A DNA stretch of 64,000 nt from a bacterium 210917-DFI.7.65 (lineage in GTDB: Bacteria > Bacillota > Clostridia > Oscillospirales > Oscillospiraceae), in contig JAJCJJ010000001.1 of NCBI GenBank assembly GCA_020555865.1, positions 186,001 through 250,000 on the forward strand. The letters are read 5' to 3'. Positions 40,978-49,373 of the stretch are shown here, piece by piece; positions within the stretch are counted from its first letter, which is position 1; each line of letters starts with the position of its first letter. A program made the translations under genes and the position numbers. Under the pieces are notes generated by a model, which was not told the origin of the DNA, ran no database searches, and was given only the letters and a program-made list of their open reading frames with translations.

Positions 40978-42348
40978 TTATTTCATAAACATGCGGATCA
41001 GTTTGTTCCCCAGCTCGCTGTAAGGCGCATAGCGCATCGGCAGATCCATCCAGGTGGATTTGTCCACAATGCTTTTCTCATGGGAGAAAGTGTCAAAGCT
41101 CCGCTTGCCGTGGTAGGACCCCATGCCGCTCTGGCCCACGCCGCCAAAGCCCATAGCGCTGGTGGCCAGGTGGATGATCGTGTCGTTGATGCAGCCGCCG
41201 CCGAAGGCGACGCGCTGCAAAAAGCGCTCCTTAACGGCTTTGTTTTCTGTAAACAGATACAGCGCCAGGGGATGGGGGCGGTCGCGGACGAAATTCTCGG
41301 CTTCGTCGATGGTATCGAAGGTCAGCACCGGGAGCACGGGACCGAAGATTTCTTCCTGCATCACTGCATCGTCGGGCGTCACATTATCCAGTACCGTGGG
41401 CTGGATTTTCAGGGTTGCCGGGTCGCTGCCGCCGCCGATGATTACCTTTTGCGGGTCGATCAGACCGCACACGCGCTCGAAATGCTTCTGATTGACCATT
41501 TTCACATAGCCGTCGTTGTCCAGGGCATTCTCGCCGTACATTTTGGCGATCCATTTGCGCACATGGGCCAAAAAGGCGTCCGTCACCGTCCGGTCGATGA
41601 GCAGGTAGTCCGGGGCTACGCAGGTTTGTCCGCAGTTGAGGAGTTTGCCGAACACCAGCCGTTTTGCGGCCAGATCCAGTTTGGCGCTGCGCTCCACGAT
41701 GCAGGGGCTTTTGCCGCCCAATTCCAGCGTTACCGGGGTCAGGTTCCGGGCCGCTTTTTCCATCACTTCTTTGCCCACCGTCACGCCGCCGGTGAAAAAG
41801 ATGTAGTCAAACACCTGATCCAGCAGGGCTTTGTTTTCCGCGCGGCCGCCTTCCACCACGGTGACATATTCCGGCGGGAAGCATTCGCTCACAATGGTGC
41901 GGATCACAGCGGATACGGCGGGGGAGTATGCCGAGGGCTTGACGACGCAGCAGTTGCCTGCAGCGATGGCGCCGATCAGCGGGTCCATGGTCAGCATGAA
42001 AGGGTAATTCCAGGGGGACATGATCAGCACGACGCCGTAGGGGTTGGCGACCGTGAAGCTTTTGGCGTGGAACTGAGCCAGCGGCGTGGGAGCACGACGC
42101 TTTTTCATCCAGTGGGACAGGTGCTTCTGGATGTGGCTCAGTTCAGAGAGCGTCATGCCAATCTCGCACATGTAGCTTTCAGAGGGAGATTTGTTCAGGT
42201 CTGCGCGCAGCGCAGCGTTGATGTCCTCTTCGTGGGCGAGGATCGACAGGCGCAGACGGGCCAGCGCGTCCCGGCGATAGGCATAGGGCAGGGTTTTTCC
42301 TGTGCGGAAAAAGGCCCGTTCCCGGGCGACGGTTTCTTCAATGGTCAT
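40978..42348 (-). CDS. NAD(P)-dependent aldehyde dehydrogenase
   Basis: 456 residues from the ATG at 42348 (AAGGAGG upstream). Class-3-like aldehyde dehydrogenase: NPYGVVLIMSPWNYP, ELGGKSPCIV, and the catalytic cysteine in NCGQTCVAPDYLL, with EEIFGPVLPVLTF. It oxidises aldehydes to acids. It overlaps the alcohol dehydrogenase by 4 bases, so the pair can interconvert alcohol, aldehyde and acid. The substrate is not readable. Confidence 0.93.
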   Translation of the reverse strand: MTIEETVARERAFFRTGKTLPYAYRRDALARLRLSILAHEEDINAALRADLNKSPSESYMCEIGMTLSELSHIQKHLSHWMKKRRAPTPLAQFHAKSFTVANPYGVVLIMSPWNYPFMLTMDPLIGAIAAGNCCVVKPSAYSPAVSAVIRTIVSECFPPEYVTVVEGGRAENKALLDQVFDYIFFTGGVTVGKEVMEKAARNLTPVTLELGGKSPCIVERSAKLDLAAKRLVFGKLLNCGQTCVAPDYLLIDRTVTDAFLAHVRKWIAKMYGENALDNDGYVKMVNQKHFERVCGLIDPQKVIIGGGSDPATLKIQPTVLDNVTPDDAVMQEEIFGPVLPVLTFDTIDEAENFVRDRPHPLALYLFTENKAVKERFLQRVAFGGGCINDTIIHLATSAMGFGGVGQSGMGSYHGKRSFDTFSHEKSIVDKSTWMDLPMRYAPYSELGNKLIRMFMK

Positions 42349-43559
42349 GGCGTGTCCTCCTTCGGCATCAGCTTGTAATACATCGTTTCCAGTTCCCGTG
42401 CGTCCATCAGCTTGGGCACGGGATAGAGGGGATTGGACTCTTTGGCGGCATGGGCGGCCAGCGCGGGGATATCTGCGGCGCGGATCTCCGGGGTGCAGGA
42501 AGGAATTTCCATGGCCCGGTTCATCTCCCACACCCAGGCGATAAAGGCCCTGGCCGCAGGTTCGTCTGCAGAGGTCTCCTCTGCAATGCCGGCTTTGCGA
42601 GCCAGGCGCGCCAGTGCTTTGTGGCAGCTTGGACCGTATTCCTCCAGAAAATAGGGAAGGATCACCGCATTGGCCAGACCGTGGGGCACGCCGTACTGCC
42701 CACCCAGAGAGTGGGCCACGCCATGGACATAGCCCACATAGGAACGGGTGAAAGCGATGCCGGCGTCATAGGCGGCTTGGAGCATCTGGGTGCGGGCTTC
42801 GGCGTCCTGGCCATCGCGATAGGCCCGGAGAAGATACTTTGCAATCAGGGTTACGGCTTCCTCTGCCATGGCGCGGGTCAGCTTGGTGGTGGAGCGGCCG
42901 ATATAAGCTTCCACCGCGTGGGTCAGGGCATCCATGCCGGTGGTGGCGGTGATCTGCTTCGGCAGGCCCAGCGTCACATGGTAATCCAGCACTGCCGCGT
43001 CCGGGATCAGCGCAAAATCGTTGATGGGGTATTTGTAGTGGGTAGCAGGATCGGTGATCACAGCGGCCAGGGTGGTTTCGCTGCCCGTGCCCGCAGTGGT
43101 GGGAACAGCGATCAGCAGCGGCGTTTTGCGCAGGACCTTCAGCAGGCCGCCCATGGCCTGCACTGCCTTTTGTGGACGGGCGATGCGTGCGCCGGCGGCT
43201 TTGGCGCAGTCCATGGGGCTGCCGCCGCCGAAAGCGATCATGGCCTGCGCGCCGCTCTCCAGATACAGTGCGCGGCATTGTTCCACGTTGTCCACAGTGG
43301 GGTTGGGCACTACGCCGTCGTAAACTGCACAGGCGATTCCCGCTTGAGAAAGGGCTTTTTCCAATTCTTGTGTAAGGCCCAAGGCGCGCAGCGGAGCGTC
43401 GGTGATGAGCAGTACACGGCCGATGTGCTCCCGCTGCAGCAGGGAGGGGATATCCGTCACTGCCGTCAGAAGTTCCGGCTGCCGGTATGGCAGGAGGGGC
43501 AGCGCCAGACGGAAGCAGATCTGATAGCCGCGGCAGAAAAGCCGGGAAAAAGGATTCAT
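42345..43559 (-). CDS. Iron-containing alcohol dehydrogenase
   Basis: 404 residues. Group III Fe-ADH: GGGSPMDCAKAAG, TTAGTGSETT, GMDALTHAVEAYIG, and metal histidines in YVHGVAHSLGGQYGVPHG. The N-terminal 25 residues are hydrophobic (FSRLFCRGYQICFRLALPLL) but the family is cytoplasmic. Forms an operon with the aldehyde dehydrogenase; likely fermentative or detoxifying. Confidence 0.93.
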   Translation of the reverse strand: MNPFSRLFCRGYQICFRLALPLLPYRQPELLTAVTDIPSLLQREHIGRVLLITDAPLRALGLTQELEKALSQAGIACAVYDGVVPNPTVDNVEQCRALYLESGAQAMIAFGGGSPMDCAKAAGARIARPQKAVQAMGGLLKVLRKTPLLIAVPTTAGTGSETTLAAVITDPATHYKYPINDFALIPDAAVLDYHVTLGLPKQITATTGMDALTHAVEAYIGRSTTKLTRAMAEEAVTLIAKYLLRAYRDGQDAEARTQMLQAAYDAGIAFTRSYVGYVHGVAHSLGGQYGVPHGLANAVILPYFLEEYGPSCHKALARLARKAGIAEETSADEPAARAFIAWVWEMNRAMEIPSCTPEIRAADIPALAAHAAKESNPLYPVPKLMDARELETMYYKLMPKEDTP

Positions 43560-43647
43560 AAAAAAACACCTCCGACAAAGAAACGAGTATTAGAAATTAA
43601 AAAAACTATAGCACCGGGGCGGGGAGCTTGTCAACTGAGTGCGGGCG

Positions 43648-43692
43648 AAAAAAGCAGCTCCGGCAATGCTTTGCGCACTGCCGGAGCTGCTT
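43648..43692 (-). terminator. Terminator of the HtrA-like gene
   Basis: Perfect 14-bp arms (43652-43665, 43679-43692) with a 13-base loop and TTTTTT on the minus strand. Confidence 0.85.
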
Positions 43693-43707
43693 GTGAAAAA
43701 GGAGAGA

Positions 43708-45243
43708 TCAGCCGCTGTAGCTTTCACCGAAGGGGTTGCCGTAATAATAGTAAGGAATGGAAGCGCCTGAATCGCTGGAGCTTTGGGAGGCATCCTGACT
43801 CTGCTGGGGCTGGGAGCCGAAAGTGAAGTCCAGCGTGACTTCCTCACCACTGCGGTTGACGGTCATCTTTGCGCTGTCACCGGCCTTATAGCTCTTTTTG
43901 GCCGTCATCAGATCGGTCATGGAGGAGATCTCCGTGTCGCCCAGCTTGACAATGATGTCGCCGGCACGCAGATCGCTCTGAGCTGCCGCGCCGTCCTGCT
44001 CGACGCTGTATACGTACACGCCGCTGGAAGTGGGCAGGTTATACTGCATCTGCATCTGCTGCGTCACGGTGCCGCCGGTGATGCCGAGATAGGCTTTGTC
44101 GGTGACATAGCCGTTCTGCATAATGTCCTGCACCATCGCGTACACATCATTGATGGGAATGGCGAAGCCCAGCCCCTCCACAGTGGTGTTGGAGTATGTG
44201 GAATATTTCGCCGAAACGATACCGATCACTTCGCCGTAGGTGTTGAACAGGGGGCCGCCGGAGTTTCCGGGATTGATGGCGCAGTCCACTTGAATCATGT
44301 TGAAGGGAGTGCCGTCCACAGTGATGGCGCGATTGGCCGAGGATACCGAACCGGAGGACAGTGAGAAGGTCAGCTCACCCAGGGGATTGCCGATGGCGAT
44401 GACATTGTCGCCTACGTTGACCTTGTCGGAGTCACCGATGGTAACGGGGGACAGGCCGGTTACGTCCACTTTGATGACGGCGATATCATAGTCCTGATCG
44501 CCGCCGATGTACACTGCATCATAGGTGTCGCCGCTGTAGGTAGTCACTTTGATGCTGTTTGCATTTTCCACCACATGGTAATTGGTCAGGATGTAACCAT
44601 CCTGGGTCAGCACAAAACCGGAACCGGAGGAAGCCTGCTCTACGGTTTGGCCGAAAAAGTTGGTTTGTGTACCCACGTTGATACTAACCACGGAATTGAC
44701 GTTGGCGGCGTAATTTTCAGAGTTGGTCATTTCCGTTTTGCCGTCCACCTTCATTTCCTTCACTTCATTCACTGTGCGGTTGCTGACCTGCACTGTGGTG
44801 GAGGGCCGCAAAAAGCTGTTTCCGGCGGCGCTGCCAGCCACGCCGCCCACCAGGCCGCCGCCCAGGGCGCACACCAGCGCCAGGGCTATGATCTTGCCCG
44901 CGCCGTTTTTCTTTGCGCCGCTGCCACTGCCGCTGTGACCGCTGCCGCCGCCGTGGAATCCGGAACCGAAACGTTTATGTTCACGCTCGTAAAGGGGGGT
45001 TCCGTGCTCCGGAGTATGTACCGGCTCGGCCTGGACATAGGGGGGGCGCTGCGTGCTCTGGGGTTCCGGAGGGGGCTGCTGCTGCGGGTTGCTCTGGGGA
45101 AAAGTTTCCCGTGCGCCGGCGCCGCTGCGGTATGCGCTGCTTTCCGGCGCGGGGGTATTCCAGTGGTAAGCTTCGTTTGCGTTCTGGTCGCCGTTTGGTT
45201 TGCTGTTTTGCGCTTTGTTTTCCTTGTTATGTTCATCGTACAT
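43708..45243 (-). CDS. HtrA/DegP-like S1C serine protease
   Basis: 511 residues from the ATG at 45243 (AAGGAGG upstream). A long Gln/Pro/Ser-rich cytoplasmic N-terminus (1-110), one membrane helix (about 117-140), a trypsin-like domain with the triad in NYHVVENA, DYDIAVIKV and GNSGGPLF, then a C-terminal PDZ domain (ITGGTVTQQ to VTLDFTFG). A membrane-anchored quality-control protease facing outward. Glycine-rich linker GFHGGGSGHSGSGSG at about 96-110. Confidence 0.93.
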   Translation of the reverse strand: MYDEHNKENKAQNSKPNGDQNANEAYHWNTPAPESSAYRSGAGARETFPQSNPQQQPPPEPQSTQRPPYVQAEPVHTPEHGTPLYEREHKRFGSGFHGGGSGHSGSGSGAKKNGAGKIIALALVCALGGGLVGGVAGSAAGNSFLRPSTTVQVSNRTVNEVKEMKVDGKTEMTNSENYAANVNSVVSINVGTQTNFFGQTVEQASSGSGFVLTQDGYILTNYHVVENANSIKVTTYSGDTYDAVYIGGDQDYDIAVIKVDVTGLSPVTIGDSDKVNVGDNVIAIGNPLGELTFSLSSGSVSSANRAITVDGTPFNMIQVDCAINPGNSGGPLFNTYGEVIGIVSAKYSTYSNTTVEGLGFAIPINDVYAMVQDIMQNGYVTDKAYLGITGGTVTQQMQMQYNLPTSSGVYVYSVEQDGAAAQSDLRAGDIIVKLGDTEISSMTDLMTAKKSYKAGDSAKMTVNRSGEEVTLDFTFGSQPQQSQDASQSSSDSGASIPYYYYGNPFGESYSG

Positions 45244-45405
45244 GATCCGGGCCTCCTTCAAGTTCCTTCCGATGCAGGAGGGAGCGGCGCAAATGCTGCG
45301 CGCTGCGTTTCTTACCGTCCTGCGATGGTGATATTGTATCGCGCATTTGTGTCTAAAGTGTGAAGAATTTATGCATATTTTTCAAACAAATTTTAAAGTG
45401 AGACA

Positions 45406-45435
45406 CAGCGGAGGCATCCAATGATGCCTCCGCTG
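45406..45435 (-). terminator. Hairpin after the ThrE operon
   Basis: Perfect 13-bp stem CAGCGGAGGCATC/GATGCCTCCGCTG with a 4-base loop, but no immediate T-run. The 45244-45405 gap holds the HtrA promoter region. Confidence 0.6.
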
Positions 45436-45469
45436 CATTGTGTGGGAAAACCGTGGCGGACAGTTCCGA

Positions 45470-45913
45470 TCAGTTCTGTTTTTGGATCAGGCGAATCATG
45501 CGCCAGGTGGAATCGATTACCAGAATGCCGATGGCCAGAGCGCCCGCCATGGCCAGGGTATGCAGGCCCTCGGTGATGAAAGCGCCGGTGTTGCCCTGAA
45601 TGCAGTATTCCATCGTGTGATAGATGCCCGCGCCGGGTACCATGGGGATAATGCCGATGAGGAGGTATGTGGTCACGGTGCGCTTCTGCACCCGGGCCAG
45701 CACTTCGGCATAGGCGGCCACTACCGCAGCGCTGACAAAGCCGGCGAACACATCTGGAAACGCCAGCAGAGTAATCAGATAAGCGAGCCAGCCCAACGCG
45801 CCGCCGGCGGCGGCCCAGAACAGAGGCGCGCGCCCGTGGAGGTTATAGAGTCCGCCAAAGCCGAGGCTGGCAATGAAGGCGTACAGTACCGGCAGGAAAT
45901 AAGTCCAATCCAT
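45470..45913 (-). CDS. Threonine/serine exporter family, small subunit (DUF3815, YjjB-like)
   Basis: 147 residues with four or five membrane helices. Carries the family features LYNLHGRAPLFWAAAGGALG, FVSAAVVAAYAEVLARVQK and IGIIPMVPGAGIYHTM. It is the partner half of split ThrE exporters; the larger half lies 13 bases upstream. Together they would export small amino acids or organic acids. Confidence 0.9.
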   Translation of the reverse strand: MDWTYFLPVLYAFIASLGFGGLYNLHGRAPLFWAAAGGALGWLAYLITLLAFPDVFAGFVSAAVVAAYAEVLARVQKRTVTTYLLIGIIPMVPGAGIYHTMEYCIQGNTGAFITEGLHTLAMAGALAIGILVIDSTWRMIRLIQKQN

Positions 45914-45926
45914 TGCTTTACCCTCC

Positions 45927-46676
45927 TTAAATCAGCGCCAGCACGATGCCGGTGCCCAGGGCGATGCCCGTGGCAATCAGCAGCGCTTCCACCAGCTTTG
46001 TAATGCCCGTCAGCCAGTCGCCCACAATGATTTCGCGCATGAAGTTGGTAATCATCACACCGGGCAGCAGCGTCATGAATACGCCGATGATGATTTCGCT
46101 GCGATGCACGCCAAAGCTGAGAAAGACGAAAAAGCATGCCAGCAGTGCGCTGAGGGCGCTGGCCAAGATGCTTTTATAAAAAAGGTTCGTATCCAGCTTG
46201 CCCATGCCGTACATGGCCACAGCCACCGCGCAGCCAATTACGGCTGCTGCAGCGCTGTCCAGCGCATTTCCGCCCCAAAACAGGGCGAAGCCGGCTGAAC
46301 CCACTGCGTAGGAAAGTATTTGAAGGGGAAGGGAATACTGCGGGGCGCTTTCGATTTCATCGAGCCGGCGCAGGATTTCTTCGGTTGCGGGGCATTCCTG
46401 AGCAATGGAGCGGCACAAAGCATTCAGTGCATTCAGTTTTTCGAGATCCACACTTTTCATGCTGGAGGCGCGGGACATACAGGAGTGGGTTACGCCATCC
46501 TGATCGGTCAGATCGATATGCAGGTAGTTTGGAATCGAGAATACATGGCAGCTGCCCAGATCGTAGGCTTCGATCACATAATGCACGGAATTTTCCACCC
46601 GGTACGCTTCGGCGCCGGATTCCAGCAGCCCGCGGCCGATGCGGGATGCGATTTGCAGTAATTCTTCACAGGTCAT
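45927..46676 (-). CDS. Threonine/serine exporter family, large subunit (DUF1212, YjjP-like)
   Basis: 249 residues. A cytoplasmic N-terminal part (about 1-115; SGAEAYRVENSVHYVIEAYD) is followed by five predicted helices ending TGIALGTGIVLAL. Matches the ThrE N-terminal domain family. It overlaps the EamA transporter gene by 11 bases, so three transport genes are translated together. Confidence 0.9.
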   Translation of the reverse strand: MTCEELLQIASRIGRGLLESGAEAYRVENSVHYVIEAYDLGSCHVFSIPNYLHIDLTDQDGVTHSCMSRASSMKSVDLEKLNALNALCRSIAQECPATEEILRRLDEIESAPQYSLPLQILSYAVGSAGFALFWGGNALDSAAAAVIGCAVAVAMYGMGKLDTNLFYKSILASALSALLACFFVFLSFGVHRSEIIIGVFMTLLPGVMITNFMREIIVGDWLTGITKLVEALLIATGIALGTGIVLALI

Positions 46677-47646
46677 GGCGCTTCCTCCCGGAGGATAGGT
46701 TTTTTCGGGGCGCAGCGTTGACGGCCCAGATCCCGGCGCATACCAGGGCCAGAGCGGCCAGTGTGGTCCAGCCCAGCAGCTGCGCGCCTTCCCGCAGCAG
46801 CAGCGCTGAGAGCGCCGCGCCGAACACCGGCGTCATAAAACTGAATACGGTGACACGGGACACGGGATTGTATTTCAGTAACACGCCCCACAACGAGTAG
46901 GCCACGGCGCTGATACAGGCCAGATACAGCAGCATCAGTCCCGCTGCGGGCGCGAGAGGGCCGACTCGTCCGCCCCAGGCAAAGCCGACGGCCATCATCA
47001 CCACGCCGCCCAACAGGAACTGCCAGCCGGAAAGCAGTACCGGATCGTCCTCGGCACTATAGCGTTTCAGAAAAACAGAAGAAAAGGCGTAAGAGACGCT
47101 GGAGAGGAATACAAAGCCTTCTCCTGTGATCTGAAAGGCGCCGCCCAGACCGCCCTGACCCAGATTGACCAGCACCACGCCGGCAAAGCCCAGCACGCAG
47201 CCCAGGAGCTTGCGTCCCGTCAGCGTTTCCTGCCGGAAAAGGAGCGCGGCAATCAGCAGTGCTGCAAAGGCGTTGGAAGCGCCGATGATGGAACCTTTCA
47301 CACCGGTGGTATGGGCCAGGCCGATATAAAAGAAGATGTATTGTAGGATGGTCTGCAGCAGGCTCAGATGTGCGATGTGGCGCCAGGTGCGTCGGCTGCG
47401 GGGCAGCAGGGGCCGCCGCGCGGCTGCGGAGCCGATGAGCACGGCCAGAACGCCCGCCAGAAAAAAGCGCATGCCGGCGAACAGCAATATGGAGGGGACA
47501 TGGGCCGTATCCACGGAAAAAAGCATATAGCCGATTTTGACGCAGGGAAAGGCGCTGCCCCACAGGGCGCAGCAGATACCGGCCAGCAGGCATACTATAG
47601 GAAGCTTTGTCAGAGAAAAAGAAGGGGGCGTACTTTGTGTGCTCAT
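46666..47646 (-). CDS. EamA-family (DMT) transporter
   Basis: 326 residues with about ten membrane helices in two EamA repeats (GICCALWGSAFPCVKIGYML; GASNAFAALLIAALLF; YSLWGVLLKYNPVSRVTVFS). A drug/metabolite exporter of unknown substrate. Overlaps the radical SAM gene by 4 bases and the ThrE gene by 11. The linkage with ThrE suggests metabolite efflux. Confidence 0.9.
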   Translation of the reverse strand: MSTQSTPPSFSLTKLPIVCLLAGICCALWGSAFPCVKIGYMLFSVDTAHVPSILLFAGMRFFLAGVLAVLIGSAAARRPLLPRSRRTWRHIAHLSLLQTILQYIFFYIGLAHTTGVKGSIIGASNAFAALLIAALLFRQETLTGRKLLGCVLGFAGVVLVNLGQGGLGGAFQITGEGFVFLSSVSYAFSSVFLKRYSAEDDPVLLSGWQFLLGGVVMMAVGFAWGGRVGPLAPAAGLMLLYLACISAVAYSLWGVLLKYNPVSRVTVFSFMTPVFGAALSALLLREGAQLLGWTTLAALALVCAGIWAVNAAPRKNLSSGRKRHDL

Positions 47647-48632
47647 ACGCTGCCTCGTTTCTCGCGGTTGAGAAAATCGCGGATGCGGGTTTCACGGCCG
47701 GCAAAATAGCGGCCCTGCCAAGTTTCCCAACGGTCCAGCGTCTGGTCGATACCACCGAGAACACGCAGTTTGTCCGCTGTCCACAGCGGGGCGACAAGAT
47801 CCTCTTTTTTCCCGTCTCCGGTGAGCCGTTCGATTACGGTTTCCGGCGGAAGCACTTCCAATTGGCAGCATACCAGCCGGATATATTCATCGCGGGACAG
47901 GGGACGGTACTTTTTTTCCCGGTACAGCGTTTCCATGGGGGTGCCCCGGAGCACATGGAGCATGTGGATCTTCACAGCCTCAGGCCTCAGCTGGCCGATA
48001 TAGGCGGCGGATTCCAGCATCATCTGTTTTGTTTCCCCGGGCAGTCCGTTGATCAGATGGACGCAGATGCGGATGCCCCGGATTTTCAGGGCCTTATATG
48101 CCTCCATAAATTCCTGCAGATTGTAGCCGCGATTGATAATGCGGGCCGTGCGTTCGTGGATCGTCTGCAGGCCAAGCTCCACGGTGAGCAGCGTGCACTC
48201 TTTTAATTCCTTTAAATAGTCCATCGTTTCCGCGTTTAGCGCATCGGGGCGGGTGCCGATCGCCAGACCACAGATGCCTTCACACCGCAGTGCCCGCTCG
48301 TAGAGTTCCTGCAGGCGGGGCAGAGGAGCATAGGTGTTGGTGTGAGCCTGAAAATAGGCCACGGCTCTAGCCTCCGGATCTTTTTGACGCAGCCGGGCCA
48401 TTTCCGTGGCAAGCTGATTCTCCAGCGGCACCTCCGGCGCGGCGGTGAAATAGCCGCTGCCGCTGCTGCAGAAAATGCAGCCGCCGGTGCCCTTGCTCCC
48501 ATCGAGATTGGGGCAGGTGAAACCGGCGTCCAAAGAGGCTTTATAGAGCTTGTATCCCCGAGCCTGGTTTTCGAAGGCCAGGGTGTGGTAAAGTTTGTTT
48601 TCATAGGCGTAGGGAAAGTCGTAATTGATCAT
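47643..48632 (-). CDS. Radical SAM protein, TIGR01212/YtqA family
   Basis: 329 residues from the ATG at 48632 (GAGGGG upstream). The cluster motif CPNLDGSKGTGGCIFC carries the unusual long-spaced radical SAM cysteines of this family, followed by YFQAHTNTYAPLPRLQELYE and LTVELGLQTIHERT. It binds a 4Fe-4S cluster and S-adenosylmethionine; the substrate may be tRNA or a small molecule, not established. First gene of the four-gene operon. Confidence 0.88.
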   Translation of the reverse strand: MINYDFPYAYENKLYHTLAFENQARGYKLYKASLDAGFTCPNLDGSKGTGGCIFCSSGSGYFTAAPEVPLENQLATEMARLRQKDPEARAVAYFQAHTNTYAPLPRLQELYERALRCEGICGLAIGTRPDALNAETMDYLKELKECTLLTVELGLQTIHERTARIINRGYNLQEFMEAYKALKIRGIRICVHLINGLPGETKQMMLESAAYIGQLRPEAVKIHMLHVLRGTPMETLYREKKYRPLSRDEYIRLVCCQLEVLPPETVIERLTGDGKKEDLVAPLWTADKLRVLGGIDQTLDRWETWQGRYFAGRETRIRDFLNREKRGSV

Positions 48633-48704
48633 GGCGATCCCCTCTTTTCCATTGGTTTCTCTTCTCGTTTGATAATTTGGCAGATGCACTTCCGCCCTGT
48701 TTGC

Positions 48705-49097
48705 TCAGGCCTTTTTGGTGATCTTCCGGCCGCACTTGGGGCAGGTGATCTCAATTTTGCCCGCGCCTCTGGGCACACGCATGATGGCGCCACAGCCCCG
48801 GCAGCGGTAGTAGCGGTGTTCCCGGTCCTGACGGCGGCTGCGCCGGGCCTGGCGCGCTGCGCTGCACTTGGAAAGGAAGCGGCGATAGGCTGCGTTTTCT
48901 GCTTGCCGGGCCGGAATATTGCGCGAAAGGATGCGGAAAAAGGCCCACAAAATGATAGCCAGGCCCAGCAGCTGCACCAGAGGCAGATCACAGAAAATGC
49001 CGAAGATACAGATGCCGAGATAGATCAGCAGCAGGGTAAAGCCGAGTTCGTCGCTGCCGTAGCGGCCGGCCATAATGTTTTGCAGCCATTTTTTCAT
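48705..49097 (-). CDS. Membrane protein with C-terminal zinc ribbon
   Basis: 130 residues from the ATG at 49097 (GAGGT upstream). Two short hydrophobic helices (about 20-55) are followed by an Arg-rich linker and a zinc ribbon CRGCGAIMRVPRGAG with CPKCGRKI. The topology would place the ribbon in the cytoplasm. Common in Oscillospiraceae; function unknown. Confidence 0.75.
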   Translation of the reverse strand: MKKWLQNIMAGRYGSDELGFTLLLIYLGICIFGIFCDLPLVQLLGLAIILWAFFRILSRNIPARQAENAAYRRFLSKCSAARQARRSRRQDREHRYYRCRGCGAIMRVPRGAGKIEITCPKCGRKITKKA

Positions 49098-49204
49098 AGG
49101 GACATACCTCGCAGAACAGAAATCCTTCCATGTAAAATTCAAAGTTTGTTTACATTTTTTACCCCTTTGTCCATTGCATGGACATTTCAATTGTGCTATG
49201 ATAA

Positions 49205-49231
49205 TTAGCAATCGAAGGGCGAGAGTGCTAA
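49205..49231 (+). promoter_or_regulatory. CIRCE operator (HrcA site) upstream of htpG
   Basis: TTAGCAATC-N9-GAGTGCTAA, differing from the consensus TTAGCACTC-N9-GAGTGCTAA by one base. It overlaps a GATAAT-like -10 at 49200-49205, so HrcA would block transcription. Confidence 0.9.
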
Positions 49232-49373
49232 AACGCGTTCTTATCGTTCCTATTATAATCACAATGCACGCAAAGTTCAAATTTTTCCTGCATTGTTCAA
49301 AATTTATTTACATTATAAACGCGCCGCCTGCCCTTTCGGCATACGGGCGCGGTCGTGTGGAGGTTGAAACGCA

